A stretch of 64,000 bases of DNA. It comes from an uncultured Paracoccaceae bacterium (GTDB taxonomy: Bacteria; Pseudomonadota; Alphaproteobacteria; Rhodobacterales; Rhodobacteraceae). Made by a program: the position numbers and the translations under genes. Shown here in pieces: positions 42,801 through 51,884 of the stretch. Numbering within the stretch: position 1 is the first letter of the stretch; every line of letters begins with the position of its first letter. The notes beneath the pieces are model-generated. The model did not search any database, was not told the origin of the DNA, and saw only the letters and a list, made by a program, of their open reading frames with translations. Location: NCBI GenBank assembly GCA_947488175.1, contig CANKYO010000002.1, positions 310,001-374,000 of the forward strand. Direction: 5' to 3'.

Positions 42801-44707
42801 CGGGTCAACAACTGCTCTGGCAACCACGTGGCCAGACCCGGAAACACCACCAGAACGCCCACCATCAGCACCATGATCCCGAACATCGGCAAAGCTGCCT
42901 TGGCGATATAGGTGATGTCGTGTTTGGTCATGGATTGCAGGACAAACAGGTTGAATCCGATGGGCGGGGTGATCTGGGCCATTTCGACCACCACGACGAT
43001 AAAGATGCCGAACCAGATCAGGTCGATGCCCGCAGCCCGTATCATCGGCTCGATAATTGCCATGGTCAGGACGACCGCCGATATCCCGTCCAGAAACATA
43101 CCGATGATGATGTAGAACACGGTCAGGGCGGCGATCAGGGCCACCGGTGACAGATTGAACGTGGCAATCCAGGCGGCCAGCGCGCGCGGCAATCCGGTGA
43201 ACCCCATGGACAGCGACAAAAACGCAGCTCCCATCAGGATCAACGCGATCATCGCACTGGTGCGCGTGGCGCCCAGCAGGCTGTCCATAAACGTATCCCA
43301 GTTCAGCGACCCTTGCAGCGCGGCGAGGATCAGCGCGCCGATCACACCAAACGCCGCCGCCTCGGTCGGGGTGGCATAGCCGGTATACATCGACCCGATC
43401 ACAACAACGACCAGCGCAATCACCGGGATCAGCAATGTCGAATTCTTCAACGCCGCGGCAAAGCCAATACGCGGTTCCGGTTCGGGCCGTTCACCCGGAC
43501 GCAGATAGTACCACGCCACGATATAGGCCATGAACATCGCTGCCAGCACCAGCCCCGGCAGCACGCCCGCCATGAACAGCTTGGTGATGCTTTCCTTGAC
43601 CGTCACACCATAGACGATCAGCGTCAGCGATGGGGGTATCATCAGGCCCAGCGTCGCCGCCCCTGCCAGCGTGCCCACCGTCATGAACTCCGGATAGCCG
43701 CGTTTCTGCAATTCCGGGATCGACATTTTGCCTACTGTCGTCAGGGTCGCCGCCGACGATCCGGACACAGCGGCAAACACCGTGCAGCCGACGACATTTG
43801 TATGCAGCAACCCGCCCGGAATACGCGCCAGCCACGGGGCCAGCCCTTTGAACATATCCTCTGACAGGCGGGTCCGGTACAGCACCTCGCCCATCCAGAT
43901 AAACAAGGGCAGGGCGGTCAGTGTCCAACTGCTCGCACTGGTCCAGACGGTGATGATCATCGCATTGCCGGGATTGCGCGTTGTGAACCCGACCATCCCG
44001 ATATAGGCGACACCCATCAGGGCCAACCCGACCCAGATCCCGGTGCCCAGCAGAAAGAACATCACGAACAGGAAAATCCCGATCTTCAGCGCAACCGCAT
44101 CGCGGTCAAACCCAGTCATCGCCTGCACCCCGGCATAGACCACCAGCAGGACGACCCCTACCATGATCGCGCGGCTGGTGCGGGACCCCAGCAAGGCGGC
44201 GGCCCAGTCAATCGGGTCCTCATGCGCGTCTACGCCCTGATAATTAGTCAAAACCAGGCGCAGCAGATTATCGACAACAGCAATGGCAAAGATAACTGCC
44301 CCAATCGCCATGAATGTCTGGGGAATCCATAGTGGTGTCGCGTCCTGCCCTTGCGAAATATCGTTGATCCGGGCCGACAGCAGGGTCGCCTTGACCGCGT
44401 ACCATGCCAGAAACAGGGCCGACAGGCTGGCCAGTGTATAGCACCAGATCTCAACCGCACGGCGATAGCGCCCGGATTTGGACACGAACAGCGCGACGCG
44501 GATATGGGCATTATGATTGAAGGTATAGGCCATCGCCAGAAACGATGTTGCCGCCATCGCATAGCCTGCATATTGCGCGCCACCCGGGAAAATCTGCCCG
44601 GCCCAACGGGCAACCATTTGGGCCGTCACAAGGGCCAGAATGGCGATCAGGGCAATCGCCGCAGCCATGCCAGAGGTTTTATAAAGTCCGTCCAGCAGGC
44701 TGCGCAC
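42797..44707 (-). CDS. TRAP transporter fused small/large permease (DctQM)
   Basis: 636 residues. N-terminal DctQ part (four helices, about 1-190) fused to a DctM part of about 12 helices (ALPLFIWMGEVLYRTRLSED, AAVSGSSAATLTTVGKMSIP, EMAQITPPIGFNLFVL). The start is GTG at 44707, preceded by AAGGAG at good spacing; an in-frame ATG at 44755 lies inside the upstream hairpin region and is rejected. Sodium-driven uptake of a carboxylate or amino acid-like ligand. Confidence 0.9.
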   Translation of the reverse strand: MRSLLDGLYKTSGMAAAIALIAILALVTAQMVARWAGQIFPGGAQYAGYAMAATSFLAMAYTFNHNAHIRVALFVSKSGRYRRAVEIWCYTLASLSALFLAWYAVKATLLSARINDISQGQDATPLWIPQTFMAIGAVIFAIAVVDNLLRLVLTNYQGVDAHEDPIDWAAALLGSRTSRAIMVGVVLLVVYAGVQAMTGFDRDAVALKIGIFLFVMFFLLGTGIWVGLALMGVAYIGMVGFTTRNPGNAMIITVWTSASSWTLTALPLFIWMGEVLYRTRLSEDMFKGLAPWLARIPGGLLHTNVVGCTVFAAVSGSSAATLTTVGKMSIPELQKRGYPEFMTVGTLAGAATLGLMIPPSLTLIVYGVTVKESITKLFMAGVLPGLVLAAMFMAYIVAWYYLRPGERPEPEPRIGFAAALKNSTLLIPVIALVVVVIGSMYTGYATPTEAAAFGVIGALILAALQGSLNWDTFMDSLLGATRTSAMIALILMGAAFLSLSMGFTGLPRALAAWIATFNLSPVALIAALTVFYIIIGMFLDGISAVVLTMAIIEPMIRAAGIDLIWFGIFIVVVVEMAQITPPIGFNLFVLQSMTKHDITYIAKAALPMFGIMVLMVGVLVVFPGLATWLPEQLLTR

Positions 44708-44744
44708 GGCTGGCTCCTTCTTGTCGTCTATGAAATGAAGAAGA

Positions 44745-44766
44745 GGCCCCCGCATCAGCAGGGGCC
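44745..44766 (-). promoter_or_regulatory. hairpin between TRAP binding-protein and permease genes
   Basis: GGCCCC and GGGGCC arms around a GC-rich loop. It starts 11 bases past the DctP stop; on the minus strand a TCTTCTTC run follows. Likely mRNA stabiliser or partial terminator favouring the binding protein. Confidence 0.6.
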
Positions 44767-44776
44767 AACTGTCAAC

Positions 44777-45745
44777 CTAGTTCGAATAGGCGTCGACGAT
44801 GGAGTTGCCCGCCTCGCCTGCCTGTTCCAGCCATTCGGCCGTCATGGTCACGCCGATTTCAGCCAGATCATTGGCTAGTTCCTCGCCCGGCTCCGACACC
44901 GTCAACCCGTTGTCAGCCAGCGTTGCCAAGAACCCGCCAGCCAGTTCTGCCGCCTTGGCAGACCCGCGCGCCTCAGCCTCGGCAGCATGGGTCATCAGGC
45001 ATTCCTGCGATGCGGCAGGAAGCGCATTGAACGCATCATTGTTCACAAAGATCGAATTGCGGGGCAGCCATGCCTTGGCATCGTAGAAATTGGTCAGGTC
45101 CTCCCAAACCTTTTCGTCAACGCCGGTCGAGCCGGAGGAGATAAACGCCTGCACAACTCCCGTGGCCAGCGCCTGCTTCAACTCCGCCGCCTCGATCTGG
45201 GTCGGCACCATGCCAGCCAGTTCGGCCACACGGGCCGTCGCGGCATTGTAAGCCCGGAACTTCAGACCTGCAGCATCAGCCAGGTTATTGACCTCTTGCG
45301 CAAAATACAGGCCCTGCGGTGGCCATGGCACGGAATAAAGCAGGGTCATATTCTGTTCGTTCAACAGCGCGTTCAACGTCGGGCGGGCAGCATCGCGCAG
45401 GGCATCGGACGCCTCGAACGATGTGGCAAGAAACGGCACGGAATCATATCCAAACACCGCGTTTTCGTTCGCATGGGCCGACAGCAGACGCTCCCCAATC
45501 TGGGCCTCGCCCACCTGCACGGCGCGTTTGATCTCGTCACCCTTGAACAGCGAACCACCGGCATGGATAGTGATATCCAGCTCTCCATTCGTGCACTCAC
45601 GGACCGCGTCCACAAACATCTGGGCGTTTTCCGTGTGATAGTTGTTGGCCGGATAGGCCATCGGCATATCCCAGTTTTCAGCCGATGCAGTACCCGTCAG
45701 GGCAAGCGTTGCGACCGACGTCGCCAGCAATGTTCTTAACATCAT
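44777..45745 (-). CDS. TRAP transporter substrate-binding protein (DctP family)
   Basis: Periplasmic binder, 322 residues with a signal peptide ending GTASA (residue about 22). DctP landmarks are FKGDEIKRAVQVGEAQIGE, FRAYNAATARVAELAGMVPT and EAAELKQALATGVVQAFISS. The ATGATG at 45745 follows GGAGAGGA and is chosen over a long upstream extension. Confidence 0.92.
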   Translation of the reverse strand: MMLRTLLATSVATLALTGTASAENWDMPMAYPANNYHTENAQMFVDAVRECTNGELDITIHAGGSLFKGDEIKRAVQVGEAQIGERLLSAHANENAVFGYDSVPFLATSFEASDALRDAARPTLNALLNEQNMTLLYSVPWPPQGLYFAQEVNNLADAAGLKFRAYNAATARVAELAGMVPTQIEAAELKQALATGVVQAFISSGSTGVDEKVWEDLTNFYDAKAWLPRNSIFVNNDAFNALPAASQECLMTHAAEAEARGSAKAAELAGGFLATLADNGLTVSEPGEELANDLAEIGVTMTAEWLEQAGEAGNSIVDAYSN

Positions 45746-45779
45746 TATTCGTCCTCTCCTTTGGTGTGTCATGCCCGGA

Positions 45780-47024
45780 TTATTTCCGGGTCGTGCGATT
45801 GGGGGCATAGGCCCCAAGGTTCGTATTCGGGGGACGCCCGGCAGCCAGCGCGGCCAGCCAACGCCCCGTCTTGGGGCCACCCGTCAGGCCAACATGCTGA
45901 TGGCCATAGCCCAGCAATACATTCTCTGCCTTTGGCGCGCGTCCGATCACGGGCAGCGAGTCTGCCGTGCTGGGCCTGTGCCCCATCCATTCGTCCACCC
46001 GATCATATGTCAGGTCAGGAAACAAGGCTGCCACTTGCCTGCGCAGCAACGCAAACGGCGCGGCAGAAGGTGGGGCATCCAGCCCGCCGAACTCCACCAC
46101 ACCGGCACAGCGCAATCTGCCATTCATCGTGTTCATGCCGAACTTGCCCGCTGCTACCATGATCGTGTTCCGGAAACTGATCGACGGGTTCACAAACTCA
46201 ATGTGATAGCCCCGTTCAGATTCCAGCGGCACGGCAATCCCCAGCTTGCGCGCCAGCGGACCGGACCACGCGCCCAGCGTCAGCACATATTGATCCGCAC
46301 GCAGCACACCCTGATCGGTCTGAAGCCCGGAACATTGCCCGTCCGACAGGATCATGTCGGTCACGGTGGCCTGCCGGATCGTGCCGCCCTCAGCGGCGAA
46401 ACGGGCGGCAAGTGCAGTGATATAAGCACCCGGATCGCTGATCCGACCATGCTGCAACAAACGCACACCAAACCCGAACCGTCCGGCCAGCGCGGGGTCA
46501 TGGGCGGCCAGCATATCCGCTGTCATCTCCTCGAACCGGACACCATGTTTGCGGCGGATATCCCAGCCATAGCTTTCGGCCTCATAGGCGGCGCGATCAG
46601 GATAGCCGTAAATCCAGTCGTCATCGCTCAGATAGGCGGCGGCATCCGTGCCACCCGCCAGCGCGTGATGCTGATCGACCGCATCTTGCAACAGCGTAAA
46701 CAGCGCGGCAGCGATGTGATCGACATTGCGGGCCTGCGCCAGATACTGGCGCAAGAACGGTAGCAGGCGGGGCAGATAGCGCCATTTCAGAAACAGCGGC
46801 TGGTCGGGATCCAACAAAAGCCCCGGCGCCTTGCGCCAAAGGCCCGGCACACTGACCGGCACAATCGACCCCGCCGCAAGAATACCGGCATTGCCATAGG
46901 ACGTGCCCGCAGCCGGTCCTTCGCGATCCACAAGGGTGACATCAAAGCCGTCGCGCTGCAGCCACAGCGCCGTCGACACGCCGACAATCCCGGCCCCCAC
47001 AACGATAATTGTCTTATCTGTCAA
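45780..47024 (-). CDS. DadA-like FAD-dependent amino acid oxidoreductase
   Basis: 414 residues of the D-amino-acid dehydrogenase (DadA) family. N-terminal FAD motif IIVVGAGIVGVSTALWLQRD, LGAWSGPLARKLGIAVPLES, and C-terminal GRAPKAENVLLGYGHQHVGL. It starts with TTG at 47024, with GGGGGAC upstream and no ATG nearby. First gene of the TRAP operon. Likely oxidises a D-amino acid or related amine; hydroxyproline-type substrates also fit this grouping. Confidence 0.85.
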   Translation of the reverse strand: MTDKTIIVVGAGIVGVSTALWLQRDGFDVTLVDREGPAAGTSYGNAGILAAGSIVPVSVPGLWRKAPGLLLDPDQPLFLKWRYLPRLLPFLRQYLAQARNVDHIAAALFTLLQDAVDQHHALAGGTDAAAYLSDDDWIYGYPDRAAYEAESYGWDIRRKHGVRFEEMTADMLAAHDPALAGRFGFGVRLLQHGRISDPGAYITALAARFAAEGGTIRQATVTDMILSDGQCSGLQTDQGVLRADQYVLTLGAWSGPLARKLGIAVPLESERGYHIEFVNPSISFRNTIMVAAGKFGMNTMNGRLRCAGVVEFGGLDAPPSAAPFALLRRQVAALFPDLTYDRVDEWMGHRPSTADSLPVIGRAPKAENVLLGYGHQHVGLTGGPKTGRWLAALAAGRPPNTNLGAYAPNRTTRK

Positions 47025-47091
47025 TCAGTTCGTCCCCCGCCGGGAACTAAATGACACGAAGGGATTCGTTACAAGAGATTTGATTTCGCGA

Positions 47092-48105
47092 TCAGGTGCG
47101 CAGCCCCTCGGCATCAAAGAAATGCATATGCGGAACGCTGAATTGAAGGCTGACTTGGTTGCCGGGTTTTAGATCTGTATCTCCCATGATGCGCACCGTA
47201 ATCTGTCCCGCTGCTCCGCAATCGGTCACCACAAATGTATCCGCACCCAGATATTCCAGCACATCCACAATACCATGCAGATGGCCATCACCGTCAGGGA
47301 TCAGACTGATGTGTTCGGGGCGAATGCCAAGGTGGACCGTACCGGCAGGGACTTCTGTGCCACTGACCTGATCCGCAGGCATCACATTCATCCGGGGCGA
47401 TCCGATGAATTGGGCCACGAACAGGTTTGCAGGCCGTTCATACAGCTCGCGCGGCGTGCCAACCTGCGCGATCTTGCCCGCATCCAGCACCACGATCCGG
47501 TCGGCCAATGTCATGGCCTCCACCTGATCATGGGTGACATAGATCATCGTCGATTTCAGCGCCTGATGCAGCTTGGCAATCTCATAGCGCATCTCGACCC
47601 GCAAGGCGGCGTCAAGGTTTGACAGGGGTTCATCAAACAGAAACGCCGTGGGGTCGCGCACAATAGACCGGCCAATGGCCACCCGCTGGCGTTGACCGCC
47701 AGACAGGTCCTTGGGGCGCCTGTCCATATAGGCATCAAGTTTCAGGACCCGTGCGGCCTCGTCCACTTTTTCCTTGATTTCGTCCGTAGGTAGCCCTGCC
47801 GATTTCAGCGGAAACCCGACATTGTCGCGTACCGACATATGCGGGTAAAGCGCGTAGGATTGAAACACCATGGCAAGCCCGCGCTTACTGGGTGGTTCGG
47901 CGGTAGCGTCCCGGTCCCCGATCATGATCTGGCCGCGCGATGTCTCCTCTAGTCCCGCGATCATCCGCAACAAAGTGGATTTCCCGCAGCCCGACGGGCC
48001 GACAAAGATGATGAATTCACCCTCATTGACCTCAAGGTCGACGCCCTTGATGACCTGAACAGCGCCAAACCACTTTTCAACAGCTTTCAATGCAATTGAC
48101 GCCAT
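47092..48105 (-). CDS. ABC transporter ATPase, UgpC/MsmK family
   Basis: 337 residues. Walker A VGPSGCGKSTLLRM, signature DLSGGQRQRVAIGRSI, Walker B FLFDEPLSNLDA, switch His VTHDQVEAM, then a TOBE-type regulatory domain with VHLGIRPEHISL. The ATG at 48105 overlaps the GH63-like stop. Energises the two permeases upstream in the operon. Confidence 0.93.
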   Translation of the reverse strand: MASIALKAVEKWFGAVQVIKGVDLEVNEGEFIIFVGPSGCGKSTLLRMIAGLEETSRGQIMIGDRDATAEPPSKRGLAMVFQSYALYPHMSVRDNVGFPLKSAGLPTDEIKEKVDEAARVLKLDAYMDRRPKDLSGGQRQRVAIGRSIVRDPTAFLFDEPLSNLDAALRVEMRYEIAKLHQALKSTMIYVTHDQVEAMTLADRIVVLDAGKIAQVGTPRELYERPANLFVAQFIGSPRMNVMPADQVSGTEVPAGTVHLGIRPEHISLIPDGDGHLHGIVDVLEYLGADTFVVTDCGAAGQITVRIMGDTDLKPGNQVSLQFSVPHMHFFDAEGLRT

Positions 48106-49367
48106 CAAGCAGCTCCCTTCAAAGCGGTGTCAGGGTGATGCCGCGCCCAAGTCAACCAGATGGCCGCGGTCCAACTGAAATCGGCCCCGCCACAGGGTGT
48201 CGCGTCGAGCGGATCAAAATATTCATAAAACCCATGCTGCCGGATCAGCGTTTCGGTCTCGCTCCGTAAGCGCTCGGCCAGATCGGTCCGGCCAGAGCCC
48301 TTGAAACCAAGGGCCAGCAGCGCGTTGACAACGGGCCATGTTGGACCGCGCCAGTACTTGCGCGGATTGAAACTGACCGATTCTGGATCAGCAGACGGAA
48401 TCCCGTATGTCACGGCGTTCCAGACACGCATCAACTGGGTATCCAATGCCGGGTTTTCGGCATCTGCCAGATAGGCCAGAAACGCGCCGGACCCCAAAAT
48501 ACCGGCAAAGCGGTCCGTGCGCAGATCCTTAGCGTCATAGGCGCCGAGTTTGTCATTCCAAAGCGCCGGAAGTGCGGCGCGCAATGCGCCCGCCCAGCCC
48601 TCGATCTCGCTGACATCGTGGCCAAGGGCTCGGCCTATCGCGGCCAGATCATCATGGGCGCGCAAAAGGATGAACGTGATCCCCGGATCAGCCATCAGGA
48701 ACGGCCCGTCGGCTACTATACGGTCCTGATCCCAATCAACGGATCGGCCATATTCCACCATAGTAATATAGCGGTCGTAATCCTCCTTGGTGGGTCGCAT
48801 GTCGGGGTTCACATGGCCCGTGTCGCGGCGCGTATAGGGGCCAACACGGGTGCCATCGACGCCCGCCATTCCGATATCCCAGTCGGGGCAATTGTCGCGC
48901 CCACTTTCCCATGGGTGGATAATGGCGACTGGGCCATGGGTGCACCGCACCTTGTGCCACCACCGGTGCCATGCGACGAATTTTGGATAAAGGACCGCGA
49001 TCCGGTCCCGCCCGGCCTGCGGGTCCATGTCCCAGATCAGTCGGGCGAGCGTGGCCGCCACGGGCGGTTGCGAGATGCCGGAGGTCGCCGGCGACTGACC
49101 GGTCCCCCACACGTCGGGTCCGGGAAAATAGCCAGGGTCGGGTTGGTGAAAGATGATATGCGGAACCATCCCGGTATCCCACTGGCTGGCCATCAGTGTA
49201 TCCAGTTCGTCCCAGGCACGGGAATTGTCAAACGTTGCAAAACCCCAAGCGGCAAAGACGGAATCCCAGTTCCACTGATAAGGATAAAGCCCATGTGTGG
49301 GCAGCGTATAGCCACCCTTATCGTTTCCGCGCAGAATGGCCCGCGCCTGTGCGTCAAGATCAGTCAT
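48105..49367 (-). CDS. GH63-like glycoside hydrolase, glucosylglycerate/mannosylglycerate hydrolase type
   Basis: 420 residues, an alpha/alpha-barrel. Signatures are YQWNWDSVFAAWGF, PHIIFHQPDPGYFPGPD, HPWESGRDNCPDWD (catalytic acid region), RKYWRGPTWPVVNALLA and FDPLDATPCGGADFSWTA. No signal peptide, so it acts in the cytoplasm after import. Relatives cleave glucosylglycerate, mannosylglycerate or related osmolytes. Overlaps the permease stop by TGATG. Confidence 0.82.
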   Translation of the reverse strand: MTDLDAQARAILRGNDKGGYTLPTHGLYPYQWNWDSVFAAWGFATFDNSRAWDELDTLMASQWDTGMVPHIIFHQPDPGYFPGPDVWGTGQSPATSGISQPPVAATLARLIWDMDPQAGRDRIAVLYPKFVAWHRWWHKVRCTHGPVAIIHPWESGRDNCPDWDIGMAGVDGTRVGPYTRRDTGHVNPDMRPTKEDYDRYITMVEYGRSVDWDQDRIVADGPFLMADPGITFILLRAHDDLAAIGRALGHDVSEIEGWAGALRAALPALWNDKLGAYDAKDLRTDRFAGILGSGAFLAYLADAENPALDTQLMRVWNAVTYGIPSADPESVSFNPRKYWRGPTWPVVNALLALGFKGSGRTDLAERLRSETETLIRQHGFYEYFDPLDATPCGGADFSWTAAIWLTWARHHPDTALKGAA

Positions 49368-50575
49368 CAGCCCTTTACCGACCCGGCGGTCAGCCCTTTC
49401 GTCATAAAGCGTTCCAAGCCCAGAAACAGCGCCATGATCGGAACGGTCGCAATCACCGAACCGGCCATCAGATGCTGTCGCGGAATTTCAGATGAGTTGA
49501 GCGATGCAATGCCCCGCGTCAGCGTGAATTTGCTGGGGTCGTCCAGCAGCATGAACGCCAGCAGAAATTCGTTCCATGCGATCATGAAAACATAGAGCGA
49601 TACCGACGCCATAGCAGGCAGCGACAGGGGCAAGGTGATCTTCCAGATCACCTGCAAGCGTGACAGACCATCCATCAGACCTGCCTCTTCTACCTCTGCC
49701 GGAAGACCGCGGAAGTAACCCTGCAACATATAAAGCGCGACTGGGATCGTGGTGACTGGATAGATCATGATGATCCCCGCTAGCGAATTGCGCAGGCCTG
49801 TCATGGAAAAAGCGATATAGATCGGCAAAGCCAGAACGATCATCGGCACCATGTAAATCAACAGGATAGACCGCGAAAACGCAGCGCGCCCCTTGAACCG
49901 CAGCCGTGCGACGGCATAGGCACCGGGAACCGCAAAAAGCAGCGTGATGATCACTGTAAGCACCGAAATCAGGAAGGAGTTTGTTAGGTAAGTGCCGAAA
50001 TTGAACTGCGTAAACAGCTCTTCATAGGATCGGAACAGGCCCCAGCCTTGGCCTAGATCAATCGAGAAATCGAGCGGGTTCTGGATCAGCTCTGCCTGAT
50101 TTTTCAGACTGGTCAGAACCATCACATAAAAGGGGATCAGCACAATCGCAGTGAAGAAGATATAGCCGAAACCAGTCAGGAACTTGATCACCGCCGCCTC
50201 GAAAATGTGACGACTGATCGCGCCAATTTCCACATCATCCAGCATGATGCGCAGACCGAGTGCGGCAAATCCCGCGGTGGCCACAGCACCCAGCGCCACC
50301 GACAGGGCCGAGACGCCATCACCAATCAGAATTGGCCCGAAGCCCCAGAAGCTGGCAAGTGCAGCGAAAACCGCAGCAAGGGCCGGTCGCCAGATCGGAC
50401 CAGGCAGAGAGGCAAATCCGATAACTACCCCCCAGACAAGCGATCCGAGGCCAAAGGGACGGAATGCTGATCCGGTGGCAAAGCTCATCGCGACAGCGAC
50501 AGTTGTCGCGATCACAAAAGTCCAGAAGATACCCAGCAATGGTGCGGTGACGTAGCCGAAACGCAGCGCCTTCAT
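49367..50575 (-). CDS. sugar ABC permease, MalG-like, with N-terminal extension
   Basis: 402 residues, longer than the usual 280-300. The C-terminal 270 are a normal MalG-type permease (EEAGLMDGLSRLQVIWKI, LPLSLPAM, end GLTAGSVKG). The N-terminal 120 or so form extra membrane helices (GIFWTFVIATTVAVAMSFA, WRPALAAVFAALASFWGF) absent from typical partners. Stop and ATG overlap with both neighbours. Confidence 0.9.
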   Translation of the reverse strand: MKALRFGYVTAPLLGIFWTFVIATTVAVAMSFATGSAFRPFGLGSLVWGVVIGFASLPGPIWRPALAAVFAALASFWGFGPILIGDGVSALSVALGAVATAGFAALGLRIMLDDVEIGAISRHIFEAAVIKFLTGFGYIFFTAIVLIPFYVMVLTSLKNQAELIQNPLDFSIDLGQGWGLFRSYEELFTQFNFGTYLTNSFLISVLTVIITLLFAVPGAYAVARLRFKGRAAFSRSILLIYMVPMIVLALPIYIAFSMTGLRNSLAGIIMIYPVTTIPVALYMLQGYFRGLPAEVEEAGLMDGLSRLQVIWKITLPLSLPAMASVSLYVFMIAWNEFLLAFMLLDDPSKFTLTRGIASLNSSEIPRQHLMAGSVIATVPIMALFLGLERFMTKGLTAGSVKG

Positions 50576-51816
50576 AGCCCTTCCTCCCGGCTGATGAACC
50601 GAAAGAAAAAGGCAGAAAACAGCAGCAAGCAGCCAAAGATCACCACAGCGACGGCGGCACCGGCCCCGATATTCGATACCGCAAAGGCCTGTTCATAGAC
50701 ATTCACTGTCAGTGTGCGCGTGCCTGCGTTCCCGCCCGTTAGCAGGAAGATGTCGTCGAACTTGTTAAAGGTCCAAATAAAGCGCAGCAAAAACAGAACC
50801 GACAATATACCCAGCAGCTGCGGAACGCTCAGCGCCCAGAATTGCTGAAATGGCGATGCGCCATCCATATCGGCGGCCTCATACATGTCGCTGTCGATGG
50901 ACTGCATGCGAGCCAGAATGAACAGAAACGACAGTGGGAAATAGCGCCATATCTCAAACACCGTGACCATGATCAGCGCCAGCGGGCGTTGGCCGAAGAA
51001 ATTGATGCTCTCTTCCGTCACCCCCATCTGGATCAGCAGCGCATTGGCCGAGCCCGAAAACGGATCGAACAGCAAGATCCACGCGAATGCGACGGCGATG
51101 ATGGGCGAGACATAAGGAAACAGATAAAGGCCGCGCAGAATACCTTGCCCTTTGAAGGATTTGTTCAGCAGCAATGCAGCGAACAAGCCGAACACCAACG
51201 CGCCGATGGTGCCGAACACGGTGTAGAACAGCGTGATCCACAGGACCGACCAGAACTCCTGCCCGTCAAAAACGCGCCTGAAATTGTCCAGCGTGAAAGT
51301 ATCGTTGGTTAGCACATTTGATGCCGTGCCAGTCACCGTCGCTTGGCTATCCTGCGGGCGCTGGGCGTTATCCAAATAGGCCTGACCGACGGTCACAGGA
51401 ATCATCAGATTTTCACGAAATCCACCCTCCCAATCGCCCAGATCACAGCGCAATTGCCGGTCTGCCAACGTGCAGCGCGGGTCCAGATCAGTTATTGTCA
51501 GACCCTCAGGGATCGTATCGGCGAACGTGACGCCAAGGATCGGCTGATCCTGCGATGAGTTACGCAGACGATAGCGGATATTGGCCTCATCCCCCGCCGC
51601 TTCGGCATCGCCCCGGATATCTTCGCGCAGCACTACCTCCGGGGGACGCAGATCGGCCAGCGACACGGGCTTCACACTGATCCAGAAGATCGCCAGCAGC
51701 GGCAGGATCACGACCAGCGCCACAGCAATGATGGTGGGGGCCAGCAAACCCCAGGCCAGCCGAGCCTCCAATCGGGCCAGTGGACCGGTTGTTTTCGGTG
51801 GGATAGCGTCCGACAT
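50572..51816 (-). CDS. sugar ABC permease, MalF-like, with DUF11-like periplasmic insertion
   Basis: 414 residues. Between the first helix (LAPTIIAVALVVILPLLAIF) and the remaining ones lies a loop of about 130 residues with RYRLRNSSQDQPILGVTFAD, IPEGLTITD, RCTLADRQLRCDLG and IPVTV, the pattern of a DUF11-type immunoglobulin-like domain. The permease core has MYEAADMDGASPFQQFW. Such an insertion is unusual and may shape docking of the binding protein. Confidence 0.88.
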   Translation of the reverse strand: MSDAIPPKTTGPLARLEARLAWGLLAPTIIAVALVVILPLLAIFWISVKPVSLADLRPPEVVLREDIRGDAEAAGDEANIRYRLRNSSQDQPILGVTFADTIPEGLTITDLDPRCTLADRQLRCDLGDWEGGFRENLMIPVTVGQAYLDNAQRPQDSQATVTGTASNVLTNDTFTLDNFRRVFDGQEFWSVLWITLFYTVFGTIGALVFGLFAALLLNKSFKGQGILRGLYLFPYVSPIIAVAFAWILLFDPFSGSANALLIQMGVTEESINFFGQRPLALIMVTVFEIWRYFPLSFLFILARMQSIDSDMYEAADMDGASPFQQFWALSVPQLLGILSVLFLLRFIWTFNKFDDIFLLTGGNAGTRTLTVNVYEQAFAVSNIGAGAAVAVVIFGCLLLFSAFFFRFISREEGL

Positions 51817-51884
51817 CGGCCAATACTCCGCAGCGAAAGTTGAACGGGCGGGGCAGCGCTATGACTGCCTCGCCGCAGCTTGCA

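Noticed and set aside
45771..46763. 330-codon plus-strand ORF
   Set aside because: Antisense to the DadA-like oxidase; low-complexity, Arg- and Gln-rich product.
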